Assembly: GCA_021234155.1 (NCBI GenBank)
Contig: JAJEKV010000100.1
Span: 3,572,116-3,636,115 of the forward strand
DNA length: 64,000 bases
Reading direction: 5' to 3'
Source: Isoetes taiwanensis
Lineage: Eukaryota; Streptophyta; Lycopodiopsida; Isoetales; Isoetaceae
This document shows, in pieces, positions 12,301 through 24,304 of this stretch (its first letter is position 1; the number at the start of each line of letters is the position of its first letter). The notes beneath the pieces were generated by a model. It was not told the DNA's origin, did no database searches, and saw only the letters and a list, made by a program, of their open reading frames with translations. Made by a program: the position numbers and the translations under genes.

Positions 12301-13515
12301 GAGAAGAGCAAACTGCAGGAAAAAAGAAACTCCTTAGCCAGAATGAGGCATGCAAATTTTGTGCAGTAATGCACTAGATACTTCCTAGGCTGGCTTGGCT
12401 TCCTTGCAAAAAACAAATCTGTTAAAGCATATGTATACGGCATCACACATCAAATAAAAATGCAAAGCTCACAAAGAAAACCCCCTGTTATTATGCTACA
12501 TATTGAAGAAGCTCCTTAGCTGCAATCTCACATGCAAACCGCATGTATAAGATATGCAAATGGTCAAAAAAGCTTGCCCAATGTATATTGAGCAAGAGCG
12601 ATGTTCGTTCAAACATGCGCATAAACTGCTAGGAAGCTCCTAGACCTAAAAGCTAAGAAAGAAAATAGACCCTCTTTATATTCAATATTGGTTAATGAGC
12701 ATATAACAGCTTATAATATTGTATCTGCGTCTATAGCAAATGCCCTAGTTCCTTGCTCCAATTGCTATGCAGTTTTTATATGCAGCTCAATCATACGAGA
12801 CAAGCGGTATATTGAAAAGCTTCAGTGGAATATACAAAGGGAAGGCTGGTCGTGGTTCTGGAGGTAGAAGCTACCAAGGTAGCCTTAACAGTGAAAATAA
12901 ACGGAATGTGATGGTTCGAGAATTAAACAAGACATGCGTTTATAGGACAGCATGTGGTTTGTATACTAAGTAAATCAGAGGCTGGAAAAAAGGTTTAGAA
13001 CAAACCTGAAACATATCAAGGTGGAGGTCGTGCTTAGACTCAGGTACGGTTAAGATCACAATCAAATCATTTATCCCTGCTAAAACAATCTCCATATCTT
13101 TTATCTTCATTCGTCATTATCAACTCGGGGCACCTAAGCTATGGTGCAAATTTATTGAAATGATTCCACCTCTTTGACTCTTACCTCTGCCAAAACTCAA
13201 AGAATTGTTCAAAAACAAAGAGATACTGCAAAATCTTCTATAGAGCAGCGATGAAGCAAGCATGAATAGGAATGCAAAATAAAATAAACCTTTTAAGGGA
13301 TCCTTTATCGATGGTATTTTTTTGCTGTGAACGTCCAATGCCAAATCTTCATTCGAAGGCAAGAATATAAAATGTTTTGCAAGTTCAATCTGCAAGAATT
13401 TCAAACCCTACATCTCCAAAATCTGGCTCAACTCGCCAGAACCCTGACGGAAGGTGCGGAAGGGAGGGCTGGATGACCGAGCATTTACAGGCAGCAGCAA
13501 GTTTTTACCAGTCAT
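9345..13515. other. No gene recognised; small duplications
   Basis: Intron-like or intergenic sequence. There are two local duplications: a 20-bp ATTAGTGCTTGCAAACA unit near 9690-9726, and a 40-bp unit repeated exactly but for one base at 10646-10725. A 35-bp piece at 12470-12504 is identical to the outer tip of the foldback arm (compare 23586-23620). No frame here has a recognisable family, though parts could be introns of an unseen gene. Confidence 0.35.
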
Positions 13516-13606
13516 CAGCATATGCTAGGTATATGCCAGCATATACTTGAATATGCCCACATACCCACATAAACGAGGGTTTGCCCCCCTAGGGGCAACC
13601 CAAAAA
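13516..13606 (+). repeat. Second copy of the 92-bp dispersed repeat
   Basis: See the copy at 9253-9344. Same orientation, about 4.3 kb apart, ending in the same GGGGCAACCC dyad. Flanking sequences differ, so this is a repeat and not a local duplication. Confidence 0.6.
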
Positions 13607-16226
13607 CATTCCAAATCTTTCTTAAAAAAAGTGAACCTTCAATATCTAATGAGCATTTCTGACTTCAGCAATTTGTGAGAACCAGACCTCATACCAAAGA
13701 AAAATCTGGGCCAAACATTACGTTCTATATAATTGAACTCACCTAATCGACACAGCTATTATTCTACCTAATTAAACTCACCTAATCCACGGGCCTCTTG
13801 AGCTGATAAGATATCTTGATGATGCTCCTTCGCTTGTGAACAAGGAAAGATAGAACCATTAATGCAAAAAGATATAGGAAATTTACGATTATATGTCGAT
13901 GGGAAGCTCCAAAACAGGTTTCGACTGTTACATTACAGATTTCATGTGAATGTAACAAATTGGGGATGTGCAGCCACGTGGGCAGCTGGGCCCAAACCTA
14001 GGAAATTTAAGTCACGTGATGAGAGGACATATTGTTGGCAAGTCAATAAAGAGAAAGGGCTTGGATCTATGAGATAGTTGTTATGCACTTGGCTTGCACA
14101 TAGTAGCCTTTGATCTATGTCGAGGGTTAATGCTGGAAAAAGGTTGCTTGCTTGCAAATTGCGCTTTCTATTTATAAGGCATTCTTGGAGAATAAAAGAG
14201 AAGAGAAGCATTTTGTTGGAATCTGATTTATCACCGGCTTTGTGCAAGGGGACACCCGATTTATTTGCCCAAAATTGCTTAGGCTGAAGAAGCAGCCATA
14301 TGAAGAGCAAAAGAATGACGCGAACTTAAATATAGAGCTACCTACAGATTCTCATTTGAAGATCTTGGCTAGCTTTTAAGGTCATGCTTACTTATGTGCA
14401 AGCAATGGAAAGCTACAATTTTGTCTCCAGAATTTGTGATAAGCATCTAAACTTGGTTGTGAGCATTTGATCCAATATATTTGTCTTGGACTACCATGTA
14501 TGATTTAGTTCAAGAGATGCGGGTTTAATATCAATGATATAAGACAATTCATTTGCTTTGCTTTGTGTCGCATAGCATCGATGCCATGTGTCACATACCA
14601 TCTGTGCATGTGTCACATGTCATACATGTCACGTGTCACATGTCATAGATGTCATGTGTATCGTTAATCACGTATCCTACATTGTGGATAATGAACATGT
14701 CATTTGCTTTGTTGTGTTGCATATCATCTATGGCATATGCCATATATCATCTATGTGTTATTGTGACAGTTGATGTTTTGCATGTGCACATATCATCATG
14801 TCCTTATGTGTCATATCTCATATTTGTCGTGTGCATCATATATGTCGTATGCCTTGTATGCGTGTCATGTAACATGATAGCCAACAAAATTCATATAACC
14901 TTATAGTATCGAATGAAAATTATTCTTTTGAAGAGAATACTAAATCACATAATACAAAAAACCACAGCTTCACATTTACTATTATAGACCAATATTCCAT
15001 ATAAATGATTTGAACTCCAAGTCCAATTGCATCCATCTAAATAACGAAAGTTAGAACCATCATAAATGGGTATTACATGTGTCAAAACAGCTCTTTAGTA
15101 GTTATCCTTGTCATGAATTCATAATCGAAAAGAATCTATCATAGACTTATATTTGACAATCCCATAAGAAATCAGATTATATTAATCTTTATTTGACAAT
15201 CCCATAAGAAATCGGATTATATTAATCTTACTTTTATTTCCAAGGCAATGATGTGATGGAAGAGTAGAAAATCTTTTTTGGAGGAGTGCCTCCAGGGACC
15301 CTCCCTCCTTGAGATAGAGGAGTTAAAGGAGAAATGCCCATATATAGGGGGGGTACATGAAACATCAAAGGTCAAGAAGAGTTGACACGATGAAGGGGGA
15401 AGGAAAATGGATAAGAGGAGAAGATGCGGTGATAAAGGAAGGTAAAGGAGCAAGTAATGACCAAAAAGAAAGAGGAACTAGCAGTAAAGCAGGCTTGGGG
15501 CAGAGGGTTGAGTATGTCCGGTGAAGGTGAAGGTGAAGGTGAAGGTGAAGTTAAAGTTGAAATTGAAGGGAAGATACAAAAGATAGTCAAGTCAGTGTTC
15601 CACAGATGCGTGCATTTTAAGATAAGATTCTTAAGATGTGGATGTGCCTCATCGACATGCATCTTAAGTCAAATGAGTCACACTATTTGCTATAATTTTG
15701 TTTTTCTTGCCCTAACCTATTCCTCTGGTCTCGAAATGGTCTCTCTTGCGCCAAAAACTCCTCCCAGGCTATTTTCTTGGCTTCATTTGCTCACGAAGAC
15801 ATCTGACGATCCCTTTTAATCGGCCAAATACAGGTCGAGTCGGGACATACAACAGGTTGAGGGCATTCGGCAAATATAAGCGGGGGCATCCGGTAAATAC
15901 AGATTGGCAGATCACAGAATCAACATATTTAGTGGTGAAAGGCTCATATCGATATATCCACAGATCTCTTGAGCGGCACCACTGGTCGGCGGGTACAAAT
16001 CAAGGAGGCAGAGGTTTATACCAGAAATCAAGAGGCCCAACCACCTACCTGGTTTTCGGATTCAAAAGATAGATAGATTTGGACAAATTCGCCCGAGGCT
16101 TAAAGATCAATTCAATCAATACCAGATGTTGTCTTGTTCTTCTGTTCAACTTAAAATAGCACGGCTTGCTCCAAGTTATCATAGCAGAGAAGTAAACCCA
16201 AAAATTGCTTGCTCCAAGCTATTATA
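13607..16226. other. No gene recognised; simple and tandem repeats
   Basis: The stretch 14580-14880 is a cryptic simple repeat built from CATGTCA/TGTCACATG-like words. The stretch 15149-15232 is a 41-bp unit repeated twice (TATTTGACAATCCCATAAG..). The stretch 15519-15560 is a GGTGAA hexanucleotide repeat grading into related words. The frame through the hexanucleotide (15457-15819) is a by-product of that repeat. Confidence 0.45.
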
Positions 16227-17480
16227 TGTGACGCTCCCCACCAAATATACGACGTCCCGTCGTATATCTCGAGGGAAATCCCCCATCCAGCACACCTACC
16301 GCATGGGCCCTCCGTCTATCCCGCATATGGGATGGCCATGGTGCGGGAAGGGAACATGAAGGTGACTTGCGCGCCCTTCCCCTATGGGCTCCTATAACAG
16401 CGGAAGCATAAACATAAACATTAGCGCTAGCAATAAGAATACAACAAGCTATCTTGAAGAGTGGTACCATCTATCCATCCATAGATCCATCATAGATATC
16501 AATACATCATAAAGCATAATAGCTCCTACCCAGGCTCAGACTCATAAGGGAGGTAGATTGACAGCTGAGCCTCAAGATAGAGTAGACGGAGATATAACAA
16601 TGGCAGGGCTGACTATAGACAATGGCTAGGGTTGACTACTCCATCCGTCCCTCCTGTGCATACTTTGAAGATGGGCTAAATCAGGCTCAGACGTGACTGT
16701 AACCTGTCGGAGACGTAGTCTCATGGTATCTCCCTAGTCCGATGAGGTGGGAAGGGTTGCATCTCCCCTTCTCGGAGAATAGTGGATCCATGGGCGGCTA
16801 GAGGATCATGGCGACACATGTCCGTACCCGACTGAACTCTCCAAAACAAAAGTCAGACCAACACCTGCAACTCTTGAGAGTCAGGGCGACACCATTGACC
16901 CAGAAAGTGTCGAACCCCACACGAAGTGACCGACTATACCCTAGTAGCCACGCTCAGCAGGGACCTCCCTCCACTTTGCCACTAACCCCGTTATATGGTG
17001 TTCAGTCACTCCATAGCCTCCACAGCCTGGTGTGTTCTATGCAGAGGCTGCATCTAATAAGAACTAAGGGGTCTAAGCTAGGAGCATCATCTAAGTAATA
17101 GCTACTAAGTCTCTACCTCCCTTCGCAATACAAGAGAAGCAAATATAATCAACCAACATCATATATCCACATAACATGATAATTAATGAGAATAACATCT
17201 AATCCTAATCACATACATCTAACTTACAGTTAAAATTTATTGATTAGGGTTCGAGATCCAAACTGAGGGTTCTAGAATGCCTCTACTAGAGATACAAAAT
17301 GCTAACTCATCTAAAATCCTAACTTCCAGATGATATACTAAGGAATATACTTCAAATACCTGCGCCGGAGGACTTCCACCTGCTCCTGGCGTCTTTAGAG
17401 CTCTGCAAGTGATTCGGAGTAGCTCCCACTCCTACTGACGCATGCATGCTCCAGGGGCTGCTGAGCTATACTGTGCTGTA
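16227..17480 (-). mobile_element. LTR of the window's gypsy-like family (copy C)
   Basis: It starts TGTGACGCTCCCCACC and matches 31101-32540 over most of its length, including the CATCCAGCACACC.CCGCATGGGCCCTCC block. Unlike that copy it has no primer-binding site next to its left end, so it is a solo LTR or the far LTR of an element that lay to its right. Its right part (17250-17400) also matches the fragment at 43670-43850. The right boundary fades and is approximate. Confidence 0.6.
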
Positions 17481-19176
17481 GCAGACAATTCTCGAAATGG
17501 AGTTTCGAGCGCGAACAATGTTCCACGACTATTGGAGCCGGAATTATTTCTCTCTTATTATTACAAGTTTTGACTTAATTTTTGTGACAATGAGTCCTTA
17601 ACTAGACAAGCTATAGTTCAAGGAATTTTGTTTATGTTTATATGTTTTATTAGTATCATTATTAACAAAAGAAATTATTGTGCGGGATTCAAAATAAAAA
17701 TATGGATTAAAGTGCTTCAATAAACCCCATCTATAAGTCTCATAAGGATAGTAAATGATGCATTCTAATTAACTCTACAAGAAATTTATCGCGGCGGCCA
17801 AGGCCGCCACGAACATTTCTCTTTCTCGACCCATCTTTACTCTGTCGACTCATTAACTCAGAATAGCTGAACATTTACCTGAGCATACAGGCCAAGTCAC
17901 TAACATCAAGAAGTATCTTCGTATTTTTGACGCATTTTAAAGTCTTGGAGTGTACTGACATTTGGGTTTGCTTGAAAAAATTGTCTTACTCCTGTAACCT
18001 GGTTTTATTGCTAGCTAACATAAGGAGTTTGCGTAATATGTGGCCACACTTGCTTTTGCAAGTTCTGCAGTTGAAGTTGCACTTTAGAGGGCAGTTAGAA
18101 TGGCAAGAAATGCTCATCCACTAACAAAGCCCAGGGGTGTTGCTGCAAGGAAAATTGTTGTAACTGTAGACAACATATGCATTTTGCACAGCCATGGCTA
18201 GCAACAATACCATAGCCGCAGGAACTAGCATGGACACCATAGTTAAGCTTGAGCTTGAGCTTGACTTGAACTTGCAGAGCGGCATCAAACTCGTAGAATT
18301 ATCATATTTGGATGTATTTCACCATGAAGACTAGAACTTGAAAGATATTAATTATAACACTGAAATATGACTTGTTATTAAAATCAAACCTACGATGGAG
18401 ATTTATTGGAAATCCACGGGTGAGATTGGAAGCCCTTTTTTCTATTGAAAGGGCAAAAAAACGGGGTCACGGTTGTAGAGACGGATGTATTGGAAGCGGC
18501 CGACTAGGGCAATAAATCGGAAGGGAGCAGGCAGCCGGACCAGAGCATTCAGGGCATTTCGGGATTTCATTGGGCATTCCGGGCAGATTCAAACAGATTC
18601 CGGGTAGAAGAGCAGATTCAAACAGAGCCGACTTATTCTGGCAAACAGAGTGTTGCAACAAGCGTCTTGTTCAAACAAGACTTCTTGCAAGACTTGTTGA
18701 AGCGGCCGTACGGCCTCGGACTTTCCTCGCCACATGGCCACTCAGCCATTTTTTTCTGGGCCATAACGCCTCTGCACAGGACCTTATCTAGCCCATAGCA
18801 TCTTTTTTATCAAGCCCAATCTTTACCATTGAAGTATTGTCTCAACACCTACAATGTATTATCCATATATACTGGTATGTATGATCGTAGGTATAATGTA
18901 TTTGTAGAAAGCGTGAGCTCTGGGTTGTCTGTATTTGTAGAAAGCGTGAGCTCTGGGTTGTCTATTTCAGAAGATGGACGGAATGGATGATTCAAATCCT
19001 ACACTCAAATCATCTACATCTACATCTAGGTAAGAAGAGTATTCCATTAAGAAACGTACCAGGCTCTCAGAAGATGATAATTAAGGATCATTTTCAGTAA
19101 ATAATATCTAAGAATCTCGCAGATGCCTGAACTTCCGTGCGCAACAATGGCCAAATTCTTCATCCATGTCCTGCTA
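17481..19176. other. No gene recognised; palindrome and tandem duplication
   Basis: A perfect GGCGGCC-AA-GGCCGCC dyad follows a CTCTACAAGAAATTTATCGC motif at 17773-17826, reminiscent of a CACTA end. A 33-bp unit is exactly duplicated at 18898-18963 (GTATTTGTAGAAAGCGTGAG..). The GC-richer stretch 18440-18780 has no family resemblance. Confidence 0.4.
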
Positions 19177-19185
19177 CTCCGTTTG

Positions 19186-19636
19186 GCGCGGGATATCCTT
19201 ACCCTGGTTTCGGGGATCCCGGAGGGGTGATACCGGAGGACGGGATCTCCAAGAGGTGTGATCCCGGAGGACGGGATCCCCGGTTACTGCGCAGTTACTG
19301 CGCAAAAATCTTGGCCCTTATAGGGATTTTTGGGGCAAATTTGTTGTGGGATTTTCTCCCTCGATCCGGCACCGAATCGCATGGGATCAGTTCGTAGTTG
19401 GTCGGAATCGGGAGGGCAAGGGGATCAGGTAGATGCGGAGGAGGAAGCAGGGCGAGCGCCGCTGCACTGGCCTCGCTCCAATCCGGCAAAAAAATCAGCA
19501 AAAACTGCGCAGTAAGGCGTTAACTGCGCAGTTAACTGTGGGATCCCGGAGGAGGGGATCTCGCGTGGGGATCCCGGAGGAGGGGATCCCATTTCCCTCC
19601 GGGATCCCCCAAACCAGGGTAAGACTATCCCAAACC
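19186..19636. mobile_element. Non-autonomous MULE, 451 bp, with 9-bp target duplication
   Basis: The element is flanked by a perfect 9-bp direct repeat CTCCGTTTG (19177-19185 and 19637-19645). Its terminal inverted repeats share GGGATA, CTTACCCTGGTTT and GGGATCCCGGAGG over about 40 bp. Inside both ends lie several copies of a palindromic GGGATCCCGGAGGACGGGATC-like unit, then inner copies of the palindrome ACTGCGCAGT (about 19285-19305 and 19504-19545). The 9-bp duplication and long inverted repeats point to the Mutator-like superfamily. The core (about 19310-19500) is unrelated to the arrays and may be a captured fragment; I cannot identify it. Confidence 0.85.
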
Positions 19637-19645
19637 CTCCGTTTG

Positions 19646-22073
19646 TGGTAAGTTGAAGTGGGATTTTTTTCTTATTCGAATTAGAAATGCGAGTTTATTT
19701 TTGCAGCGAATTTACATTGATAGGAGTTTTTTTTTTCCGATATATTAACAGGAAATTGAAGGGCCTGCTCAACCGGTTGAGGGATCTCTGTTTGTGAAAG
19801 GAGCGAGCGGCCATGAATTTGTGGTCCAATATAGGGGAATAGGGGGCAGGATTTTTCTGGCAGCGGGCTTGTAGTCTTCAGTTCAAAAAATCAACCCATG
19901 AAGAAATAAACCACAGCAACATCAAAAATTCCTAGTATTACATCCAAAGCTGGTACTGATATGTCCAAAACTAGAACTGGAAACTAGGCTTTCAAGTTCT
20001 AAACTATGATCAATCCCCGAGACAAAAATATACATTAATGAAATTCAGCAGTTAATTATTGTTCTTGCACATCTGCAAGAACTTGACAGAATTCTAACAG
20101 ATTGAATTTTCAGTAAAATTTCTGCTTTTAGAACACCTTTTGATTTTATTAATTTGCTGCTACAGAATTAAGCTACTCTAATAAAAGAGGGGTCTTGCCT
20201 GCTTCTGATGGCTTTATTCCACTTTTGGGCTTGAAGGCCGATCTGGGCATGGAGCCATTCTTGTTCAAATTTGTTGAGCTTGATGGGTTCCTCAACTCTT
20301 TTGAGGACGTAAGCCATAAGTAATCTTAAACCAAATGAAAAAGGCTCTAATTACAGCTCCGATAAGCTCCGGTAGCATGGCCGCTTGTCTAATTCTTTTA
20401 TCAACAAGGTATATATAGCACCAACACATTGCATTCAATTGACATTTCGCTGGTCCAAAATTAGGGGCATTTTCACTGTATTTTCACAATTGCAGACAGG
20501 CATATAGGGCATTTTTCTAGATTGTCCAAGAAGCAATACCTGGCTCTATGTCATTTGTTGCCATTCAAAGGATGAACCTTGGTCAATTAAAACGGCCTTA
20601 AATTCATGCTTTGACTACTACGGTTTTGCTCAAGAATTCATGTTCTTATGTATACAACACACAACAAAACATTGTTCATAACCAAAAAAGAAAATGCCTG
20701 AACTATTTCAAATAAACATCTTTTCCAAGTGCCAATCTTAAACCTCTGCAAACACTCACCTCTGCAAGCCGGAATAATGGTCGGACTTATTTGACAAACA
20801 CTCACCTCTGCAAGATGAATGTGCTTCAAGGCCAGATGATGCTTTCTAAAACAGAGGATAAATGCAGCCGATTTGCCAAAGCGGTGCCCACTGTCATAAA
20901 AAACTTACATGTGCTATGGAAATAGGAAGCTTAGCAGATCTATGCCGGCAGAGATTTGGCATTAAAGTTCAGTGGATCTGATTAACGAGATTTAATGCCA
21001 ATCTTAAACCAGCATGAAGGAGAAACTCGTCCTGGTCTGCTGCCGCGGCCGGATCTGAAAAAGCTTCCAGAAGGTCCCCTGAGCCAGAAACAGGGGCATC
21101 GAAAGACAGGGGCAGGGCACAACGAGAAATTTCATGGCGGCGGATTCCAAAACAAAATTCAAGCACAGTTGATTGACGACGAGGAGAAATTAAGGATTTT
21201 TTTAGGCGGACGGAAAAAATGAAACTGCTTTATATATGTTTAGATATATAGAAATTTACTTTGTCAACATAAATATGGTATAACTGGGGTATAACCATGC
21301 ATTATCTAGATCTAAGCAAGATCTAATATAACAGGATGAACACAAAGAAAGGTTCCAAAGTGCATTGATTATACCCTTATAGCTCTAAAACTCAACAATA
21401 ATGTAGGTAATGATGGTTATTGATGAATAGAGGACAATATCACGAAGTTTAGCCATGACTATAAATAAATAGATCAAAAGACTTTCCGTACCTGTTTTTC
21501 TTATTCACATAAAATATTAACTTATTGCACTACATTTCTCCCATAAGCCTTTTAAATGGCTCAATATATGATAAAAAGTGATATTGAGGTCCTTGGTGTG
21601 GTCTTATTAGAAAAAAATTGAAGAAACCTACTTACTTTCCACTATCATAAAGTTAGACAATGTGTGGCTGCTCCAAAGTGTTGTAGTCTAAGTAGAACCA
21701 TAGTACATGTCGATCAACTTTTATGATAAGCTATAATTTTTGTAAATTTGAACCTTTGTTGGCAATAAATATCTCAAATTTCATGTTAGAATAATATATT
21801 ATATACAACATTTGAATATAAATAAGCATGGACTATTTATAAGTCCAGGATTAAACCAACTGGATTGAGAAAATTTCTTTATGTATTTGCATTGGCTCTA
21901 TTCATTTTGTCCCCTACAATGATATTATGATTTCTCGTCGTCTATAAGATAATCTTTGAAAGGTGTAAGTGGACTTTCTCATACATTCAAAGTAGCCCTT
22001 AACTACTTAATTTTTGTGCTTCGATGTCATCTTTTAGATAGACAATCCTCCCTAATCAACTAATGTTATCCAC
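19646..22073. other. No gene recognised
   Basis: AT-rich DNA. The sequence CACTCACCTCTGCAAG occurs twice at 20755-20815 as part of a small duplication. Short frames at 20995-21222 and 20969-21166 have no recognisable family. Nothing else is seen. Confidence 0.35.
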
Positions 22074-23620
22074 ACAACCAACACATAACTATCATTGACA
22101 TTAATTAACACAATTATTGGGTCCAACACATTTAAATTAAAACCCCCCTTAAACCCCCTTTGGTTTGGGTGCATATTCACACGAGGGGTGACTCCGGCCA
22201 ACGAGAGTTGTTGGATAGGCATATTCACCCATTATTCCTTAATCTACACCGTACGTAAAGTTCCTCGTTTGTGGGGTATGCAAGTACAAAATTTGCTATA
22301 CTGTATAACAAGATTCGCAAAATACTATAAGATTTCAAGCAGAATACTATATGGTGTTGATTTCGTACGTGCAAAATACAATTATGAGGGCTCTCGCTGC
22401 CCTACGCCACCCCCCGTATGAATATGCTCCCAAACCTAAGGGGGTTTAAGGGGGGTTTTAATTTAAATGTGTTGGACCCAATAATTGTGTTAATTAATGT
22501 CAATGGTAGTTATGTGTTGATTGTTAATGTCAATGGTTGTTATGTGTTGGGGGATTTAATTTTTATATGTTGGATGTTAATGGTTTGTGTTGCAAAAAAA
22601 ACAATTTTGGCCCCTTGGGGCTTTAGGACGCCCCCCCCCCTGTCCCCGTGTCCCAGGTGTGACAAAAATTTTAGAATTCAAAAAGAAAAAAAAAACTAGA
22701 ATTCATTTGAGGATTTCATCACCTGTAGCTTTTGAATTTCATCACAATAAAACAAATAGAACATAAGTAAAAGTTACCATAAAGATAGAGCAGATTGATC
22801 CCATTATTCTGAAAGTCATAAAGTTTGCAACACCCATACAAAAACATTTTTCAACTAGAATTTAACAGCAGCCTTTGGCCTCCATGGATTCTTGTGGTGA
22901 GAAACCAAAGTGGAAAACTTTTCTGCTTGTTAGCACAAGGATCTAGAAGCCTTAGAATTTGCTTGATAACTGCCTCAAAATCTAAAAATGCATGGTAATT
23001 TTTTGCAATCTTCATTCGGAATGAGCCATAAAACAATATCCAATAGCGCAATCATGTATTAATCAGCTGGTAGGATGTGAAAGCCTACCAAACCCGGCCG
23101 AAAAATTGCTGTTTTACATAAATAACTTAACCAAACATATTCATATCATACACTATCAAAAAGATCTCAGAGAGAGCTTTCCAACAAAATAAAAATCATC
23201 TGAAACAGAGCTCTGGATCAAAAGTTATGATAAGAAATGTGTTGCCGGCGAGGAAACTGCACTACATGCGCCCTTCAAGCCCTTCATGTGCCCATTATGC
23301 ACCACACACACAAAAAGAGGGCTTTTGTTGTGAGCCATTGGTTGTTGATCATTATGCACCACACGCACAAAAAAAGGGCTTTTGTTGTGAGCCATTGGTT
23401 GTTGACCATTATGCACCACACGCACAAAAAAAGGGCTTTTGTTGTGAGCCGTTGTTGACCATTGAAAAAAAAAGAGGCTAAAATCAATGGCTCAGAAATG
23501 GTGCACTCTAGATGTACGCATTAGTACATCCATTTGAATACATCACGAAATCATAGGAAAACCTTAGTGAAAAGCGTACAAAAACACAAAGAAAACCCCC
23601 TGTTATTATGCTACATATTC
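22074..23620. mobile_element. Foldback-like element, copy 2: short left arm, loop, long right arm
   Basis: Mirror arrangement of copy 1. The inverted repeat at about 22109-22184 and 22416-22490 encloses the same loop in the same orientation. The long arm now lies to the right (to 23620), where the copy-1 arm is to the left. The short arm here is about 35 bp longer than that of copy 1 and continues to match the long-arm sequence, which supports a full element with two long arms. The outer tip ends CCCCCTGTTATTATGCTACATATTC. Similarity to copy 1 is very high, so both are fairly recent. Confidence 0.65.
23290..23463. repeat. 57-bp minisatellite, three units, in foldback copy 2
   Basis: Reverse-complement counterpart of 3485-3663, again three units, the last one with a short internal deletion. 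Open frames on both strands result from the unit length. Confidence 0.75.
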
Positions 23621-24304
23621 ATATATAATGTGATATAAACTATATTCCAAAGAATTGATTAAGATGATGATGGTCTTGACTTTTAAATGAGAGGTCGTGT
23701 GGACCAATAATTGGCATCGGCATAGCAGTCTATCTTGATCTTCTTTGAATCATATCTTTTCATATTTTTCCTTGGTTCACCTTGCGTTGCTATCTTAACT
23801 TTGAGAAGCTTTGAAATATGGTGTTTGAAGTTTATTTTTAAGGCACAAATCTAGAGATCAAATATGGAAAACGTTTGATGATAACTTGGAAGTAATACTA
23901 AAAGTTTTAGCCCAAATCTAGCAATAGATATTTTTTGTTGATAAAGGATCTCATGAAATACTAATATCCTAAAATTCAGCTTGAGATTGAATAAGGTAAA
24001 GAAGTTATTGATTTAAAATGAACCTGTGGACCAGTAATGGTCTTAGGTACAGAAACATTTATTGATTTATCACGATCGTGCCTTTTGCTCTTTTTCTTTA
24101 CTTGTTTTTTCATTGGTTTCATATCCATATAAGCATTCATATATGATTTTTTCAATGACATACTATTTCAATAAATTTCCTTCAAATATAACAAAATAAA
24201 CATCAATTAAAAGTGACTTAAAATTGTTACTATAAGTCAAAGCTGAACCTTCAAATTACAGGCGAACAAATATTTTTTATGCACGAAGCAATATTTTTTA
24301 TGCT
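23621..24304. other. No gene recognised
   Basis: AT-rich DNA between the foldback copy and a LINE. A lysine-rich minus-strand frame at 23976-24161 has no recognisable family. Confidence 0.35.

Noticed and set aside
15457-15819. 120-codon frame with Gly-Glu repeats
   Set aside because: Runs through the GGTGAA hexanucleotide repeat; no family.
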